From: Acanthosepion lycidas
Lineage: Eukaryota > Mollusca > Cephalopoda > Sepiida > Sepiidae
Length of the DNA stretch: 64,000 bases
NCBI GenBank assembly: GCA_963932145.1
Contig: OZ010580.1
Location: 34,499,551-34,563,550, forward strand
Reading direction: 5' to 3'
The notes beneath the pieces were generated by a model, which saw only the letters and a program-made list of their open reading frames with translations, ran no database searches and was not told the origin of the DNA. Position 1 is the first letter of the stretch, and every line of letters starts with the position of its first letter. The position numbers were made by a program, and so were the translations under genes. This document shows positions 43,405 through 55,007 of the stretch, piece by piece.

Positions 43405-44325
43405 TGAAGCTCAGGCTGTTGCTTTAAATATTCTGGGTGTGTTTGGCATGTTGGTATTCTTTACAAATTGAAGGTTTATGGTGCTTCTTCGATTTGATTC
43501 AATCTTTCTTATCAAACCATATAATGAAAGCTTGAATGGCCACTCCTCTTGATCATTTTTCATTAATGTGGGCTTCTCCCAGGATTCTATTCTTGGACCC
43601 ATTCTGTTCCTTATTTTTATCAATGACTTCCCTAATGTTATCAATTCCTGACTCAGTATCTATGCTGATGTGAACTATTTACTCTTAGTTGAAAAGATCG
43701 ATAAAATGAAATAGGTAGCTGATCTTGAAAATGACCTACAAGTCTTAACTGGGGTAAAGATTGGCTCGTTAAATGGAATGATTATATTGAATCAATTGTT
43801 TGGTATGGTACTAGTAACTTTGGTTCACTATGTTATGCTAGACTATTTTTCTTGCCAAAATTTATCTTGCATATTTATAAGGCTACTATTCAGCCATAGA
43901 TAAAATATTACTACCATAGCTGGTCTTTATATCTTGGCAACATTATCTGTCCTAACCTGTCATCTCAGTCACTTTCTCACCGGCATAAAATAGCTTTCCT
44001 TTGCCTCTTCTATAAATATCTTAACAGTAATTGCTCTGATCAGTTTTTTTCATTTTCTCAATTTTATGAATTTGAATACAGTACTAGATTGGCAGCTAGG
44101 TTTCAATATCCCTGTTGAAATTGCTTGTTGTAACTAAGTTCTATGCTAACAGTTTCTTCTGTTGCACTTCCTGCCAATTATGATCTTCAAAAATTTAAAG
44201 GCAACATCAGTTGTCATCTTCTGTCTCCTTGAATTTTATTGAACTCTGTTTCTTTCACTCACAATCACCACTTGTGTCTGTTATTGCCTTGCTTGAAGGA
44301 TAATGGTTAAAATCAACTTGCTAAT
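43405..44325 (+). mobile_element. LINE-A relic
   Basis: From GEAQAVALNILGVF (motif A) through QDSILGPILFLIFINDFPNV and an NYLLLV region after the lost YADD, to the C-terminal block (KHYCHSWSLYLGNIICPNLS-like) and 3' UTR. Stops and deletions are frequent; the end TTGCTTGAAGGATAATGGTT is a decayed family tail. It follows the RTE terminus directly. Confidence 0.8.
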
Positions 44326-44412
44326 GAATTACTTTTATTTCTTTGTCTTAGTTTTCTTTGGATAATTTTACTGTTTATGGTTTGAAGAGTAGAATTATTG
44401 CTTACATGCAGC

Positions 44413-44560
44413 AATCTGTATCTGTCTATATTTCTGAGATGAGGTATTATGTACATTATTTACATTATTCGGACTATTGTCCTCATCTTTGTCACTATAT
44501 TTATTACAATGTTTCGGCCGTTTTATGCTCTGGCCTTCTTCAGGTGGCTGGCATGTCGAA
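44413..44560 (-). mobile_element. PLE terminal-repeat fragment
   Basis: Minus strand: CACCTGAAGAAGGCCAGAGC, ATAAAACGGCCGAAACATTG, GATGAGGACAATAGTCCGAA, ACATAATACCTCATCTCAG. This is the best-kept copy of the stem-bearing part of the repeat found at 60480. Confidence 0.7.
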
Positions 44561-44564
44561 CTTA

Positions 44565-44670
44565 AAAGGAGAAAAAAAAGAAAAGGAAAAAAGAAAAGAA
44601 AAAAGGAAAAAAAGAAAAGGAAAAAGAAAAAAGGAAAAAGAAAAAAAAGGAGAAAAAAGGAAAAAGTAAC
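44565..44670. repeat. purine tract (GGAAAAAGAAAA)n
   Basis: About 105 bp of only A and G on the plus strand, abutting the PLE fragment. The open frames through it are low-complexity translations. Confidence 0.95.
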
Positions 44671-46269
44671 TCATTTAAAAAATCACCCTGTTTCTTATAC
44701 TATGATGGTTGGATTTGAATAGTCCTTAGGGTAGTAGTTCTTAACTATATAAATTAACAAATAAACATCTCTGATATACCAATCCTCTGATAACTCCAAA
44801 ATTAAATACATCATTGTAAATGATTAAGTTATAATTAAAAAGTCAAAATGTTTAAACAGACAAACAAAAAAATAAAAATAGTTTTATTTATTTATTTTTT
44901 TAAATACCTTGCCAAATTATCATTATTATTATTATATGGTGAGATATTTGGCACTTACATTTTCAAATCTGAAAGAGGCTTGGTAGATTGTGTGTAAGCC
45001 TCTTACACTGGCAACGTTAAAAATTAAGTGGATTCTTTTTCAAAATTCCCAATCTATCTTCTTATAAACAGATTTTTTTCTTTATACTATTTCTTCAAAT
45101 TATTCATCGGAATAAAACACTGAAAAATGTTGCTTAACTTTTTGATTTGGTTGTTCCAATTGCTATATCAGATAGTATCAAAAAAAAAAAAAAAATATGG
45201 CTAAAAATTATTTCCTCAATTTTTTTTCTGTAAAGTTGAGATATCTGGTATGTCAATGTTTATCTAGATACCAAAGACTACTAGCACATGTACTAAGCCT
45301 CACACCATAATACCATAATATTGAATATAAATAGGTGGGGGGAGATTTATAAGTCATCAAGTATGGCAAACTTGAAGTCATGTGATATTCTTTATATGGC
45401 ATTTATTGCAAATGAGTAAAAAGGACTACTTTGTAATTAGCCAAAGTCCAACATCATATAAAATTCAAATTTAGCTTTACTTATACTAATCCCTAATCAA
45501 CAAGGGCCGAGTGTTAACTAATTTTTTGTAAACTTAACATTTATACATCTGTCTATGTCTCCCTTTTCCCTCTATATTTTCCAATGTATATCACCTGAAG
45601 AAGACTGGAGCATACAATTGCCGAAACTGTGAATATTGCAAAAAAGATATGTCCAAACAATGTAAGTGTAAACATATTCAAGATAAAAAAAATAGATTTT
45701 TGCATCAAATTCTAGAAATGTTCATGATGGAAAAGGAAAAAAGAAAAAAATGAAAATAGCAATAATTTTTGCAAAAATTGTGATATGTTTATTTTGTAAA
45801 AAAGTTTTATTTCTATATAAAAATGTAATAATAATTTTTTTTTCACAAAATAAAAGACATTTTAAGCCAAAATTAGTACTGTTTTTATTTTTTCCATCTT
45901 TCAATATTACCTGTCATGAACTTTTTGAAAATTAACCTTTTAATATTCGTTCTTCCATGAACGGAACATATATTAAGACATATTTTTGATACCAGACAAG
46001 TATTAATTTTGATTATTTTATTATGTTCCCTAGTTAGTTAGCCAGCATGTATGATACATCCAGCCATAAATAATGGACTATTCCATTTCCATTGTAAGCA
46101 AGCAAAATGAATTAACCAACAAGAAATTAAAAAAAAAAAAAAGTAAAAGGTCAGAAATGTTACAGAATATTAAGAACATTTACGAAATACATGAAAACAA
46201 CCAACTTATTGGCTTTAAGTAAACATCACAAATAGAAACATGTAAATTGAGTGAAGAAATACATAAAAA
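44671..46269. other. no gene; PLE-like motif at 45590-45660
   Basis: ATCACCTGAAGAAGACTGGA then GCATACAATTGCCGAAACTG is another copy of the PLE-associated motif. The rest is AT-rich with homopolymer runs. Confidence 0.45.
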
Positions 46270-46860
46270 CCAATTTCTCAACAGTAATTTTTTATGAATG
46301 GTTATACTGGATGAACCTGATGACTGGGATAGCAGTTGGGTCATTCATAAAAATAGTCAGCCTTACAAGGCAATGGTTGGCTAGTGGAGTAATGTTTTAG
46401 GCTAGCATTATATGCAGTTTCATTATAGACCCCTTCAACATTGATGATGATGTAAAGATAAATTCAGAGAATTACTGCAAGTTCTTGGACAAGATAGTTT
46501 TTGTGTGGAATAGTTTAAGATAATGTGTGTATTCCTGCAAGACGATGCTCTTTTTGATTCTGCAAATCTGATGATTGCTAACAATACCATAACTGCTTTT
46601 AAAAGATACTAAATAAATGGAATGGCCCTTAACTTCTTCAGATAATAATCTAATAGAAAACTTGTATTCCCACATTAAAAATGATGTATATAAGAATGAA
46701 AATGATACTCAAGCAAATATGATCTCTTGGTGGCAGTAAAATCAGCAAGTAACAATTACAGTTACAGTCAAAACAATAGGAAAGTTAAGTAAATCTATGA
46801 ATGAATGACTGATGAAGGTTATAGAATATCAAGGAGACCCTATTAACATGTGAGAATAAT
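46270..46860 (+). pseudogene. Tc1-like transposase remnant, C-terminal half
   Basis: Pieces in order: CVFLQDDALFDSANLMI (second catalytic D, 46530-46580), a degraded WP-S-D segment then NLIENLYSHIKNDVYKNEND (46640-46700, with the third acidic E), and KLSKSMNE, LMKVIEYQGDPINM (46785-46850), the usual Tc1 C-terminus. The more conserved ending suggests a family distinct from the Tc1-like relic at 19790. Stops and shifts are present. Confidence 0.75.
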
Positions 46861-46984
46861 AAAATAATTTATTCAAGTGTTAAATGCATGTTTCTATAAC
46901 ATATTGTGTTTTAATTTATTTATAGACAAAATATTGTGTTGTATTTTGTTTTCAGAATAAAACCTGAGATCCATTAAACAAATT

Positions 46985-47135
46985 TTTGTTTTCTTCTGTT
47001 GTGACCCTTCAGGATGTAGGCAATCATGCCTCTCCATAACTGCCTGTCCTTTGCAGCATTTAATAAAGTTTATCTTTTAGCTATCCCTGCTACTCCCTGT
47101 TCTGCCAACTATTATAATCCCCTTCTTATCACTCA
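46985..47135 (-). mobile_element. RTE 3' terminus fragment
   Basis: Minus strand AAAGGACAGGCAGTTATGGA and AGGCATGATTGCCTACATCC, the family's last codons. Confidence 0.65.
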
Positions 47136-47888
47136 ATTCTTTAGTTAGTTCCTTAGTTCATTCACATCAAAGTTATGCCCTAACAATACCTCATAAATAA
47201 TGCAATATTCTGTGAAAACATGGAAATGACATATCTGAGACACTACTTGGTTTCAATGAGAAAATAAAAGAAAGTGTAAAGGGAATATAAAAGTGTTTAA
47301 CATCTGTTTCAGTCAAATGAAAAAAGTTGTCAATTTCAAATCTTTTTATTTGTACACCCTTACTTCTTACAATAGCAACCAGCATTAAAATTTTGATTGT
47401 TACTGCAATATTTTCTTACAGTTAACCTCAAATATTTAATGATGTGATAGTAGGATTTCTATGAATATTTTATTGTCATAGAACTCACAATGAGATTATT
47501 CAATCGTTAACTTAAAAACTCATAAGAATATTAAAATAGGAAAACTTAAATTTTTACCATTTTTTCTAATTAATATAAACATGTTAGGTTATTCACTGCT
47601 TTCATTTGATTGGGAGGTTGAGGATTTTGAGGGGTGCGGAACCACTTCTTAATTGCTGATGTTCTCAGGTCAACTCTGACTCTGGGTGGTAGCAACTGTT
47701 AGGGTCCTAGCTATGGGAAAATAGTGAACCTCCAAACAAAAGCAAAACAGTATGAAAATATAAAAATACATTTTTCTAGTAATAATACCAATAATACCAG
47801 TTTATAGTAAAAATACCAGCAATACCTATTTTATTGTAAAATGACCAATAATACATTTTATCAGTACTTGAAGGCATGCAATTACATT

Positions 47889-47890
<2 letters not shown>
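47136..47890. other. no gene seen
   Basis: AT-rich; 47760-47860 has loose repeats of AATACCA/AATACC. Confidence 0.35.

Positions 47891-47944
<54 letters not shown>
47891..47944. repeat. (TA)n microsatellite
   Basis: About 27 TA units. Confidence 0.97.
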
Positions 47945-47950
<6 letters not shown>

Positions 47951-47969
47951 GTATATGTCTCTGTGTGTG

Positions 47970-48665
47970 CCTTACGTTTTCCAGTGACCTGAGGTGGAAC
48001 AACTACATTGAATCAATAGCTTGATCTACCACAAGGAAAGTTGGTTCTCTGTATCACACCAGCAGTTTTTTTCTTGTCTGAATCCATCCTTCAAATCTAC
48101 TAATCTACCATTCATCCTTGCATTGAATACTGTTGCCATATATGGTCTGGTCTCTCCGCTGTTCATCTTGAGGTTCTTGACAAAATCCAAAGATGGATAT
48201 GCAATGTGATAGGTCCTGACCTGGCATCTTGACTACAGTCATTTTCTCACTGATGTGGTGCGGCTTCCCTCTGTCTTTTCTACAAATATTTTCATGGCAA
48301 CTGCTCTGATCAACTACTTTCACTGATACCCCAACTGCATGAATTTAAGCATGCTACTAGGTAGGCATCTCGGTTCCACCCTTTCACTCTTGAAGCAGTT
48401 AAAAGTAACTGCCTTTTCTACTCCAACAGCTTCTTCTCTTGTACTTCCCAACAGTGGAATTCCCTTCCTCTTATTTGCTTCCCTGATAGCTATAATCTTC
48501 AAATATTCATGCGTATTGTCAATTGACATTTTCTGATGCTTTGATCTTGATCCCTGTCTTTCTCTCTATCCTTTTCTCAAACACCCCTCTATACTCTTAC
48601 TCTCTGTAACCCCTTACATGCTAGTGGCTCACCCACCTTGTTTGGGGTAAAATGCTTAAAAATAT
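47970..48665 (+). mobile_element. LINE-A 3' half
   Basis: Starts DLRWNNYIESIA (47985), then LEVLDKIQRWICNVIGPDLA (48165-48230), where this copy keeps the bases lost in the first LINE-A, then the C-terminal block and 3' UTR ending TTTGGGGTAAAATGCTTAAA. The minus open frames 48105-48323 and 48320-48529 are antisense shadows. Confidence 0.85.
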
Positions 48666-49909
48666 ATATCTATCTTTCCTCTGTTATATAAGTTAGTGCT
48701 AAAAAATTCAGTCCAACCAAGAAACCCTTCCCTTAAAATTCTGATTTTTGGACATTTGATCAAATTTTGTGAAGTTGGTTGATGGGGGTAGAAAGAGAGA
48801 GAGAGAGAGTTATATATATATATGATATGTTCAGTTGAAATGTCACAAGTAGAAAGACTGTATTGTTGCCATTTTGAATCATAGAACTGCAATGAATAAA
48901 GAAATTTGACAGATTGAAAGTATTTTTATTTTTGCTTTTCTAAGCCTTTCTGTTGGCTTACTTTTCTCAAGAAATGGTTGCTATCTGTTGAACATCAATG
49001 TCTTAAAAGAAGAACTCAGTGGTCAAGCAATTTAACTAAAATTAACAAGCTTGACCAATGTGGGGGGTGTTATCATCTTTCTGTGCCCTCTGACATTGTC
49101 GCTAAAAACATTACTTATGTCCAGTTAATGGCTTTCTTCAGTCAGTGCTTGCAAAACAAAAAGTGACACTATTTTGTTTCTTGAGTCATTTAAATGTCAG
49201 GAGAAATTATTGTATAGTTTTTTGATGGAAGGTTTGGCATGACAATCTGATCATCTGTTCAAGAAACTAAATTGATGAAGAATGAAAAAAAAAGGTCATT
49301 TTGATGACGAGAGACTTAATTGGAAAAGAGTTTAGAATAGCTACTTAGCCAGGAGAAAATAGAAACACAAAAGATTATGTCATATGAAAAGTGGGAATAA
49401 AATTTTCTTCAAATATATACTAGTAGTTTAAATGACATATCTTTTCAATATTTAAGGGTTTGTAGCTCTCCACAGATTCTTTTTTTTTATTATCTGTGAA
49501 TTGTCATGACTTTTTGACTACTCAATGTTTTTGAATATGGAGTTGTTTTTCTCCAAGATTGGCTACCAACCTAGGCAAGAGAGCTCAGTATAAACTATTT
49601 AAACTGTAGTTGGTGAGAGAAAAATAAAGGTATTCTTACTTGTTCAAAGGGAATTTGTGCAAAGTAAATGCAGTAATGCAAGTTAGAATTTGAATGTTGC
49701 TCATTGATACAGCTTTCTGTACCAATAACCATCATACCATCTGTACATCCATACATACATGAATGTAAGTAAAAAAAAAAAAATTGTTTCTGTGTATATT
49801 TATCTATATAAATCAGTATGGGATAACAATATATACATTTTTATATCTGTCTATATTTCTGAGATGAGGTATTGTAATTATTTACAATTATTGCCATATT
49901 CAGTTATAC
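48666..49909. other. no gene recognised
   Basis: (GA)n at 48793-48808 followed by a short TA run. The 62-codon plus open frame at 48978 has no known similarity. Confidence 0.35.
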
Positions 49910-50290
49910 AGAATGCTAGAGAAAAGTAATAACAACAACAAAAATTGCAATATGAGCTCTGCTAAAAACTAGTTACTGAGACATTAAATTTATTAGTTCC
50001 CAAAATTCATATGTTGATGTCCTCAAGGACACATGACCCAGTGAATAAAAGTGTTGCTTGGATCAGTGACTTGTCTCAAAATGTTCTGAGTTCAATATCT
50101 GGCTACAGCAGTGGTCAACAAAAACTTGAAGAGTTGAGTTAAAAGGAGATAACTGGAAAAACTAGAACAATTTACACTGGTGGATGAAATAAAGTGTTCA
50201 GTTTGAAATTCCAATCAACTGAAGAAGGCCAGAATATACAATGGCTGAAATAAAAATGAGGACAACAGTTTGAACAATGTAAATAAGGTA
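49910..50290 (+). mobile_element. PLE terminal-repeat copy
   Basis: Parallels 60480-60920: GCAATATGAGCTCTGCTAAA, TGAGACATTAAATTTATTAG, CCTCAAGGACACATGACCCA, GTGAATAAAAGTGTTG, CAACTGAAGAAGGCCAGAAT and GAGGACAACAGTTTGAACAA. The GGCCGAAAC element is decayed to GGCTGAAAT. No PLE coding sequence precedes it. Confidence 0.75.
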
Positions 50291-50324
50291 AACATTTTTA
50301 TTTATTATCAATCTATATATATAT

Positions 50325-51715
50325 ATTTAGATTGATGTGAGTTTGTAACCCTGGGTTTCATGCTCTCTGCGATCATCAGATAAACTGAAATTTGGGATTT
50401 AAATATGGTTGTGTATATTGGTGTTTTATGGTTGTGGGAGGAAAAATTGTCATCGGAATGCCACTCATATGTACACAGACATACATACACATATGTTTGC
50501 GCATTGCAGCTCACACAAATATAAACATATATGGACAGTATGGAATTGGGTATATATGTGCATCCATGTGTTGCTGCATGCATACATATGCAATTGGTTG
50601 ATTTATTCAATGTTGGATTGTGTAGCGAACTTCTTTCCAAGTGGCAGTGTCAACTCACAGATCATTCGTCTATTTTGTTTGCGGAAGATATGCCTGCACG
50701 TTCACACATTTTTTATTCATTTGGGTTGTTTTTTTCGTTTTTTTTTTTTCACTTAAGATGGGGTCTGTGTAAGACTATGGTAGGTAAAATTGTTATTATT
50801 TTTAATTTTTAAAAGCTGTTTTGTTATTATTTTAAAACTGATTATTTGCTTGTTTTTGGTGACTGCAATTATGTAAATGGTAGAAACTCCAATTTATAAT
50901 AATTATTGGTATTTATATGGTGGTATTAATTTTGCTGGGGGAGGGGAAGGAAGTATAATTGTGGATTAATGCATCAATGGTAATTGCAGTGTGGTAGTAA
51001 TGGGGGGAGCAGGTGATGATAATAACAATTGTAGCAGCAAATAGTTATGGTAAAATGATAGAAGTGATTGTAGTAATGGTGGTAGTATGGTAATAACAAT
51101 ACTTATATTAGGTTGGTGCAAAAATATTGTCGTAATAATGTCGTTTTTGACGTTAAAAATACGTCAAAAAAGGACATTATTACGTCATTATTTTTGCACC
51201 AACCTAATAATTATTATGATGGTAGTTTGAATTAAAAAAGTAATTGATGGTGTTATAGTGTCAGTGGTTTCTCATTACATGTTCATAGGGTCAATGGTGG
51301 TTTATGAAGCAGTGTTGGTTGGTATTTTTTTTATCCATTTGGTATAAATTGTGATAATAGGTATTTGTTTTCATGTCTGCATTTAGAAATTATTTCTGAT
51401 CTTATGTTTAGTAATTTCTTTTGTCGGGTGAGGGAAATTATTGCTACCTTTTTGTGTAGGCAAAGTAGGCATTTCTTTGTAATGTTGTTGTCCCACACTG
51501 TCCATATATGTTTGTGTGAGCTGCAATGCATGAATATGCATGTATGTACGTCTGCGTACATGAGTGGTGTTCCAACGACAATTTTTCGTCCCACTACCAT
51601 AAGATACCGATATACACAACCATAAATAAATTAAAAATTTCAAAAATTAATCAGTCTGTCTGATGATTGCAGAGAGCATGAAACTTAGCATCACAAACTC
51701 ACATCAATTCAAATA
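50325..51715. mobile_element. 1.4-kb element with long (about 220 bp) terminal inverted repeats
   Basis: 50325-50550 and 51495-51715 are reverse complements with moderate divergence. Shared blocks from the outside in: ATTGATGTGAGTTTGT, TTTCATGCTCTCTGC, ATCATCAGA, ATGGTTGTGTATAT, GGAAAAATTGTC/GACGAAAAATTGTC, CCACTCAT, GCATTGCAGCTCACACAAA and ATATATGGACAGT. The middle is not coding and contains a MITE (51108-51207). Open frames in the arms on both strands are a by-product of the symmetry. Probably a non-autonomous foldback or DNA transposon; superfamily unknown. Confidence 0.8.
51108..51207. mobile_element. mariner-type hairpin MITE, copy 3
   Basis: Same ends and TA flanks (51106-51107, 51208-51209) as the copies at 28302 and 28879; arms of about 46 bp pair nearly perfectly. 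It is nested within the 1.4-kb inverted-repeat element. Confidence 0.95.
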
Positions 51716-51799
51716 ATATGTTAGCTGTATCACTGATATTGAGCACTTTCCAATAAGTACCGCACATATATTATATATATAAGTGTGTGTGTGGGGGGT

Positions 51800-52075
51800 G
51801 TTTTGGGAATATAATCTAGTTGATTTCATTTAGTCTTTTTTTTGTTTCCCTCACTTTTGTTATTGGATACCCCAAGATGAATATGTTTAGAGAGTGCTCT
51901 AATCAGAAGGTCATCTACAGCAAATTTGCACTCAGACTCTTACAACATTTCACCATTCTTGGCAGATTTTATATTATCACAGTGTGGGATATCCAATAAC
52001 AAAAATGACGGAAACAAAACGAAAAAAGAAAAATAATCTAAATGAAATCACCTAGATTATATGCCTAAAACATAA
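51800..52075. mobile_element. 275-bp inverted-repeat element
   Basis: Arms 51803-51880 and 51983-52075 pair: GGGAATATAATCTAG with CTAGATTATATGCC, GATTTCATTTAG with CTAAATGAAATC, GTTTCC with GGAAAC, and TTGTTATTGGATACCCCA with GGGATATCCAATAACAA. The 100-bp loop is not coding. Confidence 0.8.
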
Positions 52076-52231
52076 ATATTAAAAGATGAAATTTAATTGT
52101 AAATTAGAATTTCCAGCATCTTTTATCCATGCACAGTCCCACCAATGTAAACAAACTCAGTCTGATGAAGTCCTAAAGAATGAAACATGTCACACAAAAC
52201 CTTTTTCTACTTTGTCATACATCCAAGAACC
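52076..52231. other. short spacer with CTGATGA...GAAAC motif
   Basis: CTGATGAAGTCC (52162-52173) then GAAACATGTC (52182-52191) resembles a hammerhead core, but stems I and II do not pair well as written. Confidence 0.3.
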
Positions 52232-52790
52232 GAGAAAAAAAGCAAAAGAAGAAAAAAAAAGAAAAAGAAAATAAAGAAAAAGAAAAAAAGCAAAAAGAGA
52301 AAAAAAGGAAAAGAGAAAAAAAATGAAAAAGAAGCAAAAAAGAGAAAAAAAAGAGAAAAATAAAAAAGAGAAAAATAAAAATGAAAGAGATAAAAAAGAG
52401 AAAGAAAGAAAAAAGTGAAGAAAAGAGAAAAAGGAAAAAGAGAAAAAGGAAAAAGAAAAAAGAAAAAAGAGAAGAATAAAGTGAAAAAGAATAAAGTGAA
52501 AAAGAATAAAAAGAAAAAGAATAAAAAGAAAAAGAATAAAAAGAAAAAGAATAAAGAGAAAAAGAATAAAAAGAATAAAGAGAAAAAGAAAAAAAAGAAA
52601 AAGAAAAAGAATAAAAAGAAAAAGAATAAAAAGAAAAAGAATAAAAAGAAAAAGAAAGCGAAAAAGAAAAAAAAAGAATAAAGCGAAAAAGAATAAAGAG
52701 AAAGAGAAAAAAGAAAGAAAAGAAAAAGAAGTAAAAGAAAAAAGTAGTAAAAGAAGAAAAAGAAAAATAGAAGAAAAAGAAAACTTTTTT
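52232..52790. repeat. 550-bp purine tract, AAAAAGAATAA-type repeats
   Basis: Plus strand is A and G with regularly spaced T, in 12-bp units (AAAAAGAATAAA, AAAAAGAATAAAG). The 215-codon minus-strand frame rich in F, L, I and S, and the 88-codon lysine-rich plus frame, are direct translations of the repeat, not genes. Confidence 0.95.
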
Positions 52791-52984
52791 TGCTGAGATT
52801 TTGTGAAGTGGTCAGGCTGTGAATATTTCATTCCCACCCACTGTATGTCTTCATGAAAAGCAATATTATCCCAAAATAATAAAAATAATTAATCAAGCTT
52901 CTAAACACATATTTCTCCTGTATCTATGGTTACCTTATAATAATTCTTTTTTGTTAATAAAACATTAATTTTTTATACTGTTGT

Positions 52985-53345
52985 TCATCCAGTACGAGGC
53001 CCAAGAGCCACTCAAGGTAAAGGGTTAATGAATTAGATTGTTGTAAGTGCGGAAGTAAGAAGTGCACATTATAAGAATATGTAGGATAAATAATAGTTGG
53101 CGCTAGACGTTAAGATTTTATAGATTAAGGAAGCATCCTCTTGAGTGTATTACACAATATAACAGTTCTGTGGAAGAAGCTGTCCAAGTGGAACTTCTTC
53201 CTTACCAATGGAATATAAAAGGAATGAGAATGATTCAACTGTGTATATGGCATGGTGGGTCCTAGTTGTGAAGATTGTAGCTCGTCTGGACAATAAATAA
53301 ATTTTGTAGTTTATTTTCAACTCCAAAATACAAATACTCACAGCC
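52985..53345 (-). mobile_element. SINE-D copy, minus strand
   Basis: GTACGAGGCCCAAGAGCCAC, TAAAGGGTTAATGAATTAG, AGGAAGCATCCTCTTGAGTG and GAAGAAGCTGTCCAAGTGGA match the reverse complement of 38795-39113 in order. The right part beyond 53250 is less certain. Confidence 0.7.
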
Positions 53346-53465
53346 TGCCTAAAAAAAAAAAAAAAAAGGTAAAAGAAAATTGTTTAGACAAATTTTGGGA
53401 GGTGAGCTGATAACTTTTCAGTACCTACTGGTAGGATCTTGAAAACACTCTTGAAGAAGCAAATG

Positions 53466-53468
<3 letters not shown>

Positions 53469-53502
<34 letters not shown>
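53469..53502. repeat. (TA)n microsatellite
   Basis: About 16 TA units. Confidence 0.95.
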
Positions 53503-53504
<2 letters not shown>

Positions 53505-53544
53505 CTGTTTCGCAGCGAATAGGTTTGGCTAGACATCTGATTGC

Positions 53545-53640
53545 CTCAAGCTGGGATCGAAACCCGACTGATTTGGTATCAATGGGAGACTCTAACCCTA
53601 AGCTATTGGTGCACGTCAAGGATGAACGTGAATTTAGGCG
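53545..53640 (-). mobile_element. tRNA-like SINE head
   Basis: Minus strand: AATAGCTTAGGGTTAGAGTC (A-box-like), CATTGATACCAAATCAG (anticodon-arm position) and TCGGGTTTCGATCCCAGC (strong B box). No clean cloverleaf closes, so a SINE promoter is preferred over a tRNA gene. Confidence 0.5.
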
Positions 53641-53782
53641 TATTTATTTTTTGATAAACACACTAGTGACTGGAGAACTTTATTCGTTTTAACGAAGAGT
53701 CTTGGATCAGCAGCTGTAATAGTCACTGTTTACAAATTCACTTTTCTCCCCGAGAGCTCAACTGAAATAATTTTTTTCGGGA

Positions 53783-53784
<2 letters not shown>

Positions 53785-53825
<41 letters not shown>
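53785..53825. repeat. (TA)n microsatellite
   Basis: About 20 TA units; the 280 bp between this and the run at 53469 holds the tRNA-like head. Confidence 0.95.
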
Positions 53826-53829
<4 letters not shown>

Positions 53830-54267
53830 TTGATCATTTGGTTAAATTTTGAATTTGGGGAGGTAAGCTTTTCAGTACCTGTTTAGGAGTTTGAAAACGC
53901 TCTTGATGAGAAGTTTAACTTTTTAAAATTAATATTTGTATTTAATGCTACCGGAAACATTTTGCATTTAGCTTTGTTCAAGATGGGATTATATACATAG
54001 AGATATATTTTCATTTCAAGTAATATTTTCTGCAATCAAATTTTTACTTAACAGAATATTTAAAAAAGTAGCTTCACTTAAAGACCTGTTGGATAAATGA
54101 TTAAAAAGAAGAATTCCTTGAGTGTTTTGAAACCCAGAACAAGAGATTTCCATTCACTTTTTTTTTAATAGACTCTTCCACAGACCAGATTTCTCCGTTT
54201 TTGCAGAAATCAAACAGATGCCTCATAAGTCTATGTACTTACGCCAAAGACAACTTTAATTTGAGTC
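53826..54267. other. no gene seen
   Basis: 53845-53910 (GGAGGTAAGCTTTTCAGTAC, then GAAAACGCTCTTGATGAG) resembles 53400-53455 on the other side of the TA runs, a short direct repeat. Confidence 0.4.
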
Positions 54268-54675
54268 TAAGTTGCAATACAATTGATTCTGATCTGATAT
54301 CTTAATTTCAGTCACTTTCTCACCAACATGACATGTCTTGCCTCTATCTTTCCTACAAATATTTTCATGACAATTGTCCTCATGAATTTTCATCCTTGAT
54401 GTTTCATGAATTTAATTGTACTACTAGATTAGCAACCAGGTTTTTATCGTTTTACTGTTTAAATAGCTATATGTAATAGTAAGTTCCATTCTAATAGTTT
54501 CTTTTCTCGCACGTGGAACTCCCTTCTACCTACAATCTTCAAAAATTTAAATGCAACGTTAGTCACCATCTTCCTGATTGACAGTCTTTTATTGTCCTTT
54601 CTCTTCGCTAAAGTCTTCTCATTCTCTTTCTGTCCCAGTAAATCCTTACGTCCTAGTGGTATTATTGCCTTGAAA
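54268..54675 (+). mobile_element. LINE-A 3' fragment
   Basis: CAATTGATTCTGATCTGATA, CAGTCACTTTCTCACCAACA, FLQIFS-like block, TTCAAAAATTTAAATGCAAC, then 3' UTR to GTCCTAGTGGTATTATTGCC. The final GGTGAAATG is lost. Confidence 0.8.
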
Positions 54676-55007
54676 TTAAAAGAAAAAAAGTATCAATTCA
54701 AAATTTTGCTGTCTGTGCAAAACCAGAACATCATTTTTTAGTGAGCCAGCAAAATGCAGATGTAAAGATGCAGACATTTTGTCTTATAGAAAAAAAAAAA
54801 AAATGGTGTCACTATAAACAAATTTGTTGTAAGTATAACAAAACTTTGTTTATTTTTTTTTGTATACTATATAAATAAAATATTTTTCAACAATCTTACT
54901 TGTCAGTGTATCTAATTTCAGTGGTGAATATTAATCATAAAGGTTGAATGATAATTTTTAATCTTTGTGTCTGCAAAAAAAAAAAAAAAAATAAAATGAT
55001 GGTTTCG
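54676..55007. other. no gene seen
   Basis: AT-rich with A runs at 54790 and 54976. Confidence 0.35.

Noticed and set aside
50308..51643. Several 80-115-codon frames on both strands
   Set aside because: They lie in the long inverted arms and appear in mirror pairs, with no recognised domains.
52190..52837. 215-codon minus-strand open frame rich in F, L, I and S
   Set aside because: It is the reverse translation of the A/G tract; the repeating units, not selection, keep it open.
53545..53640. tRNA gene on the minus strand
   Set aside because: Good A and B boxes but no acceptor stem closes; treated as a SINE head.
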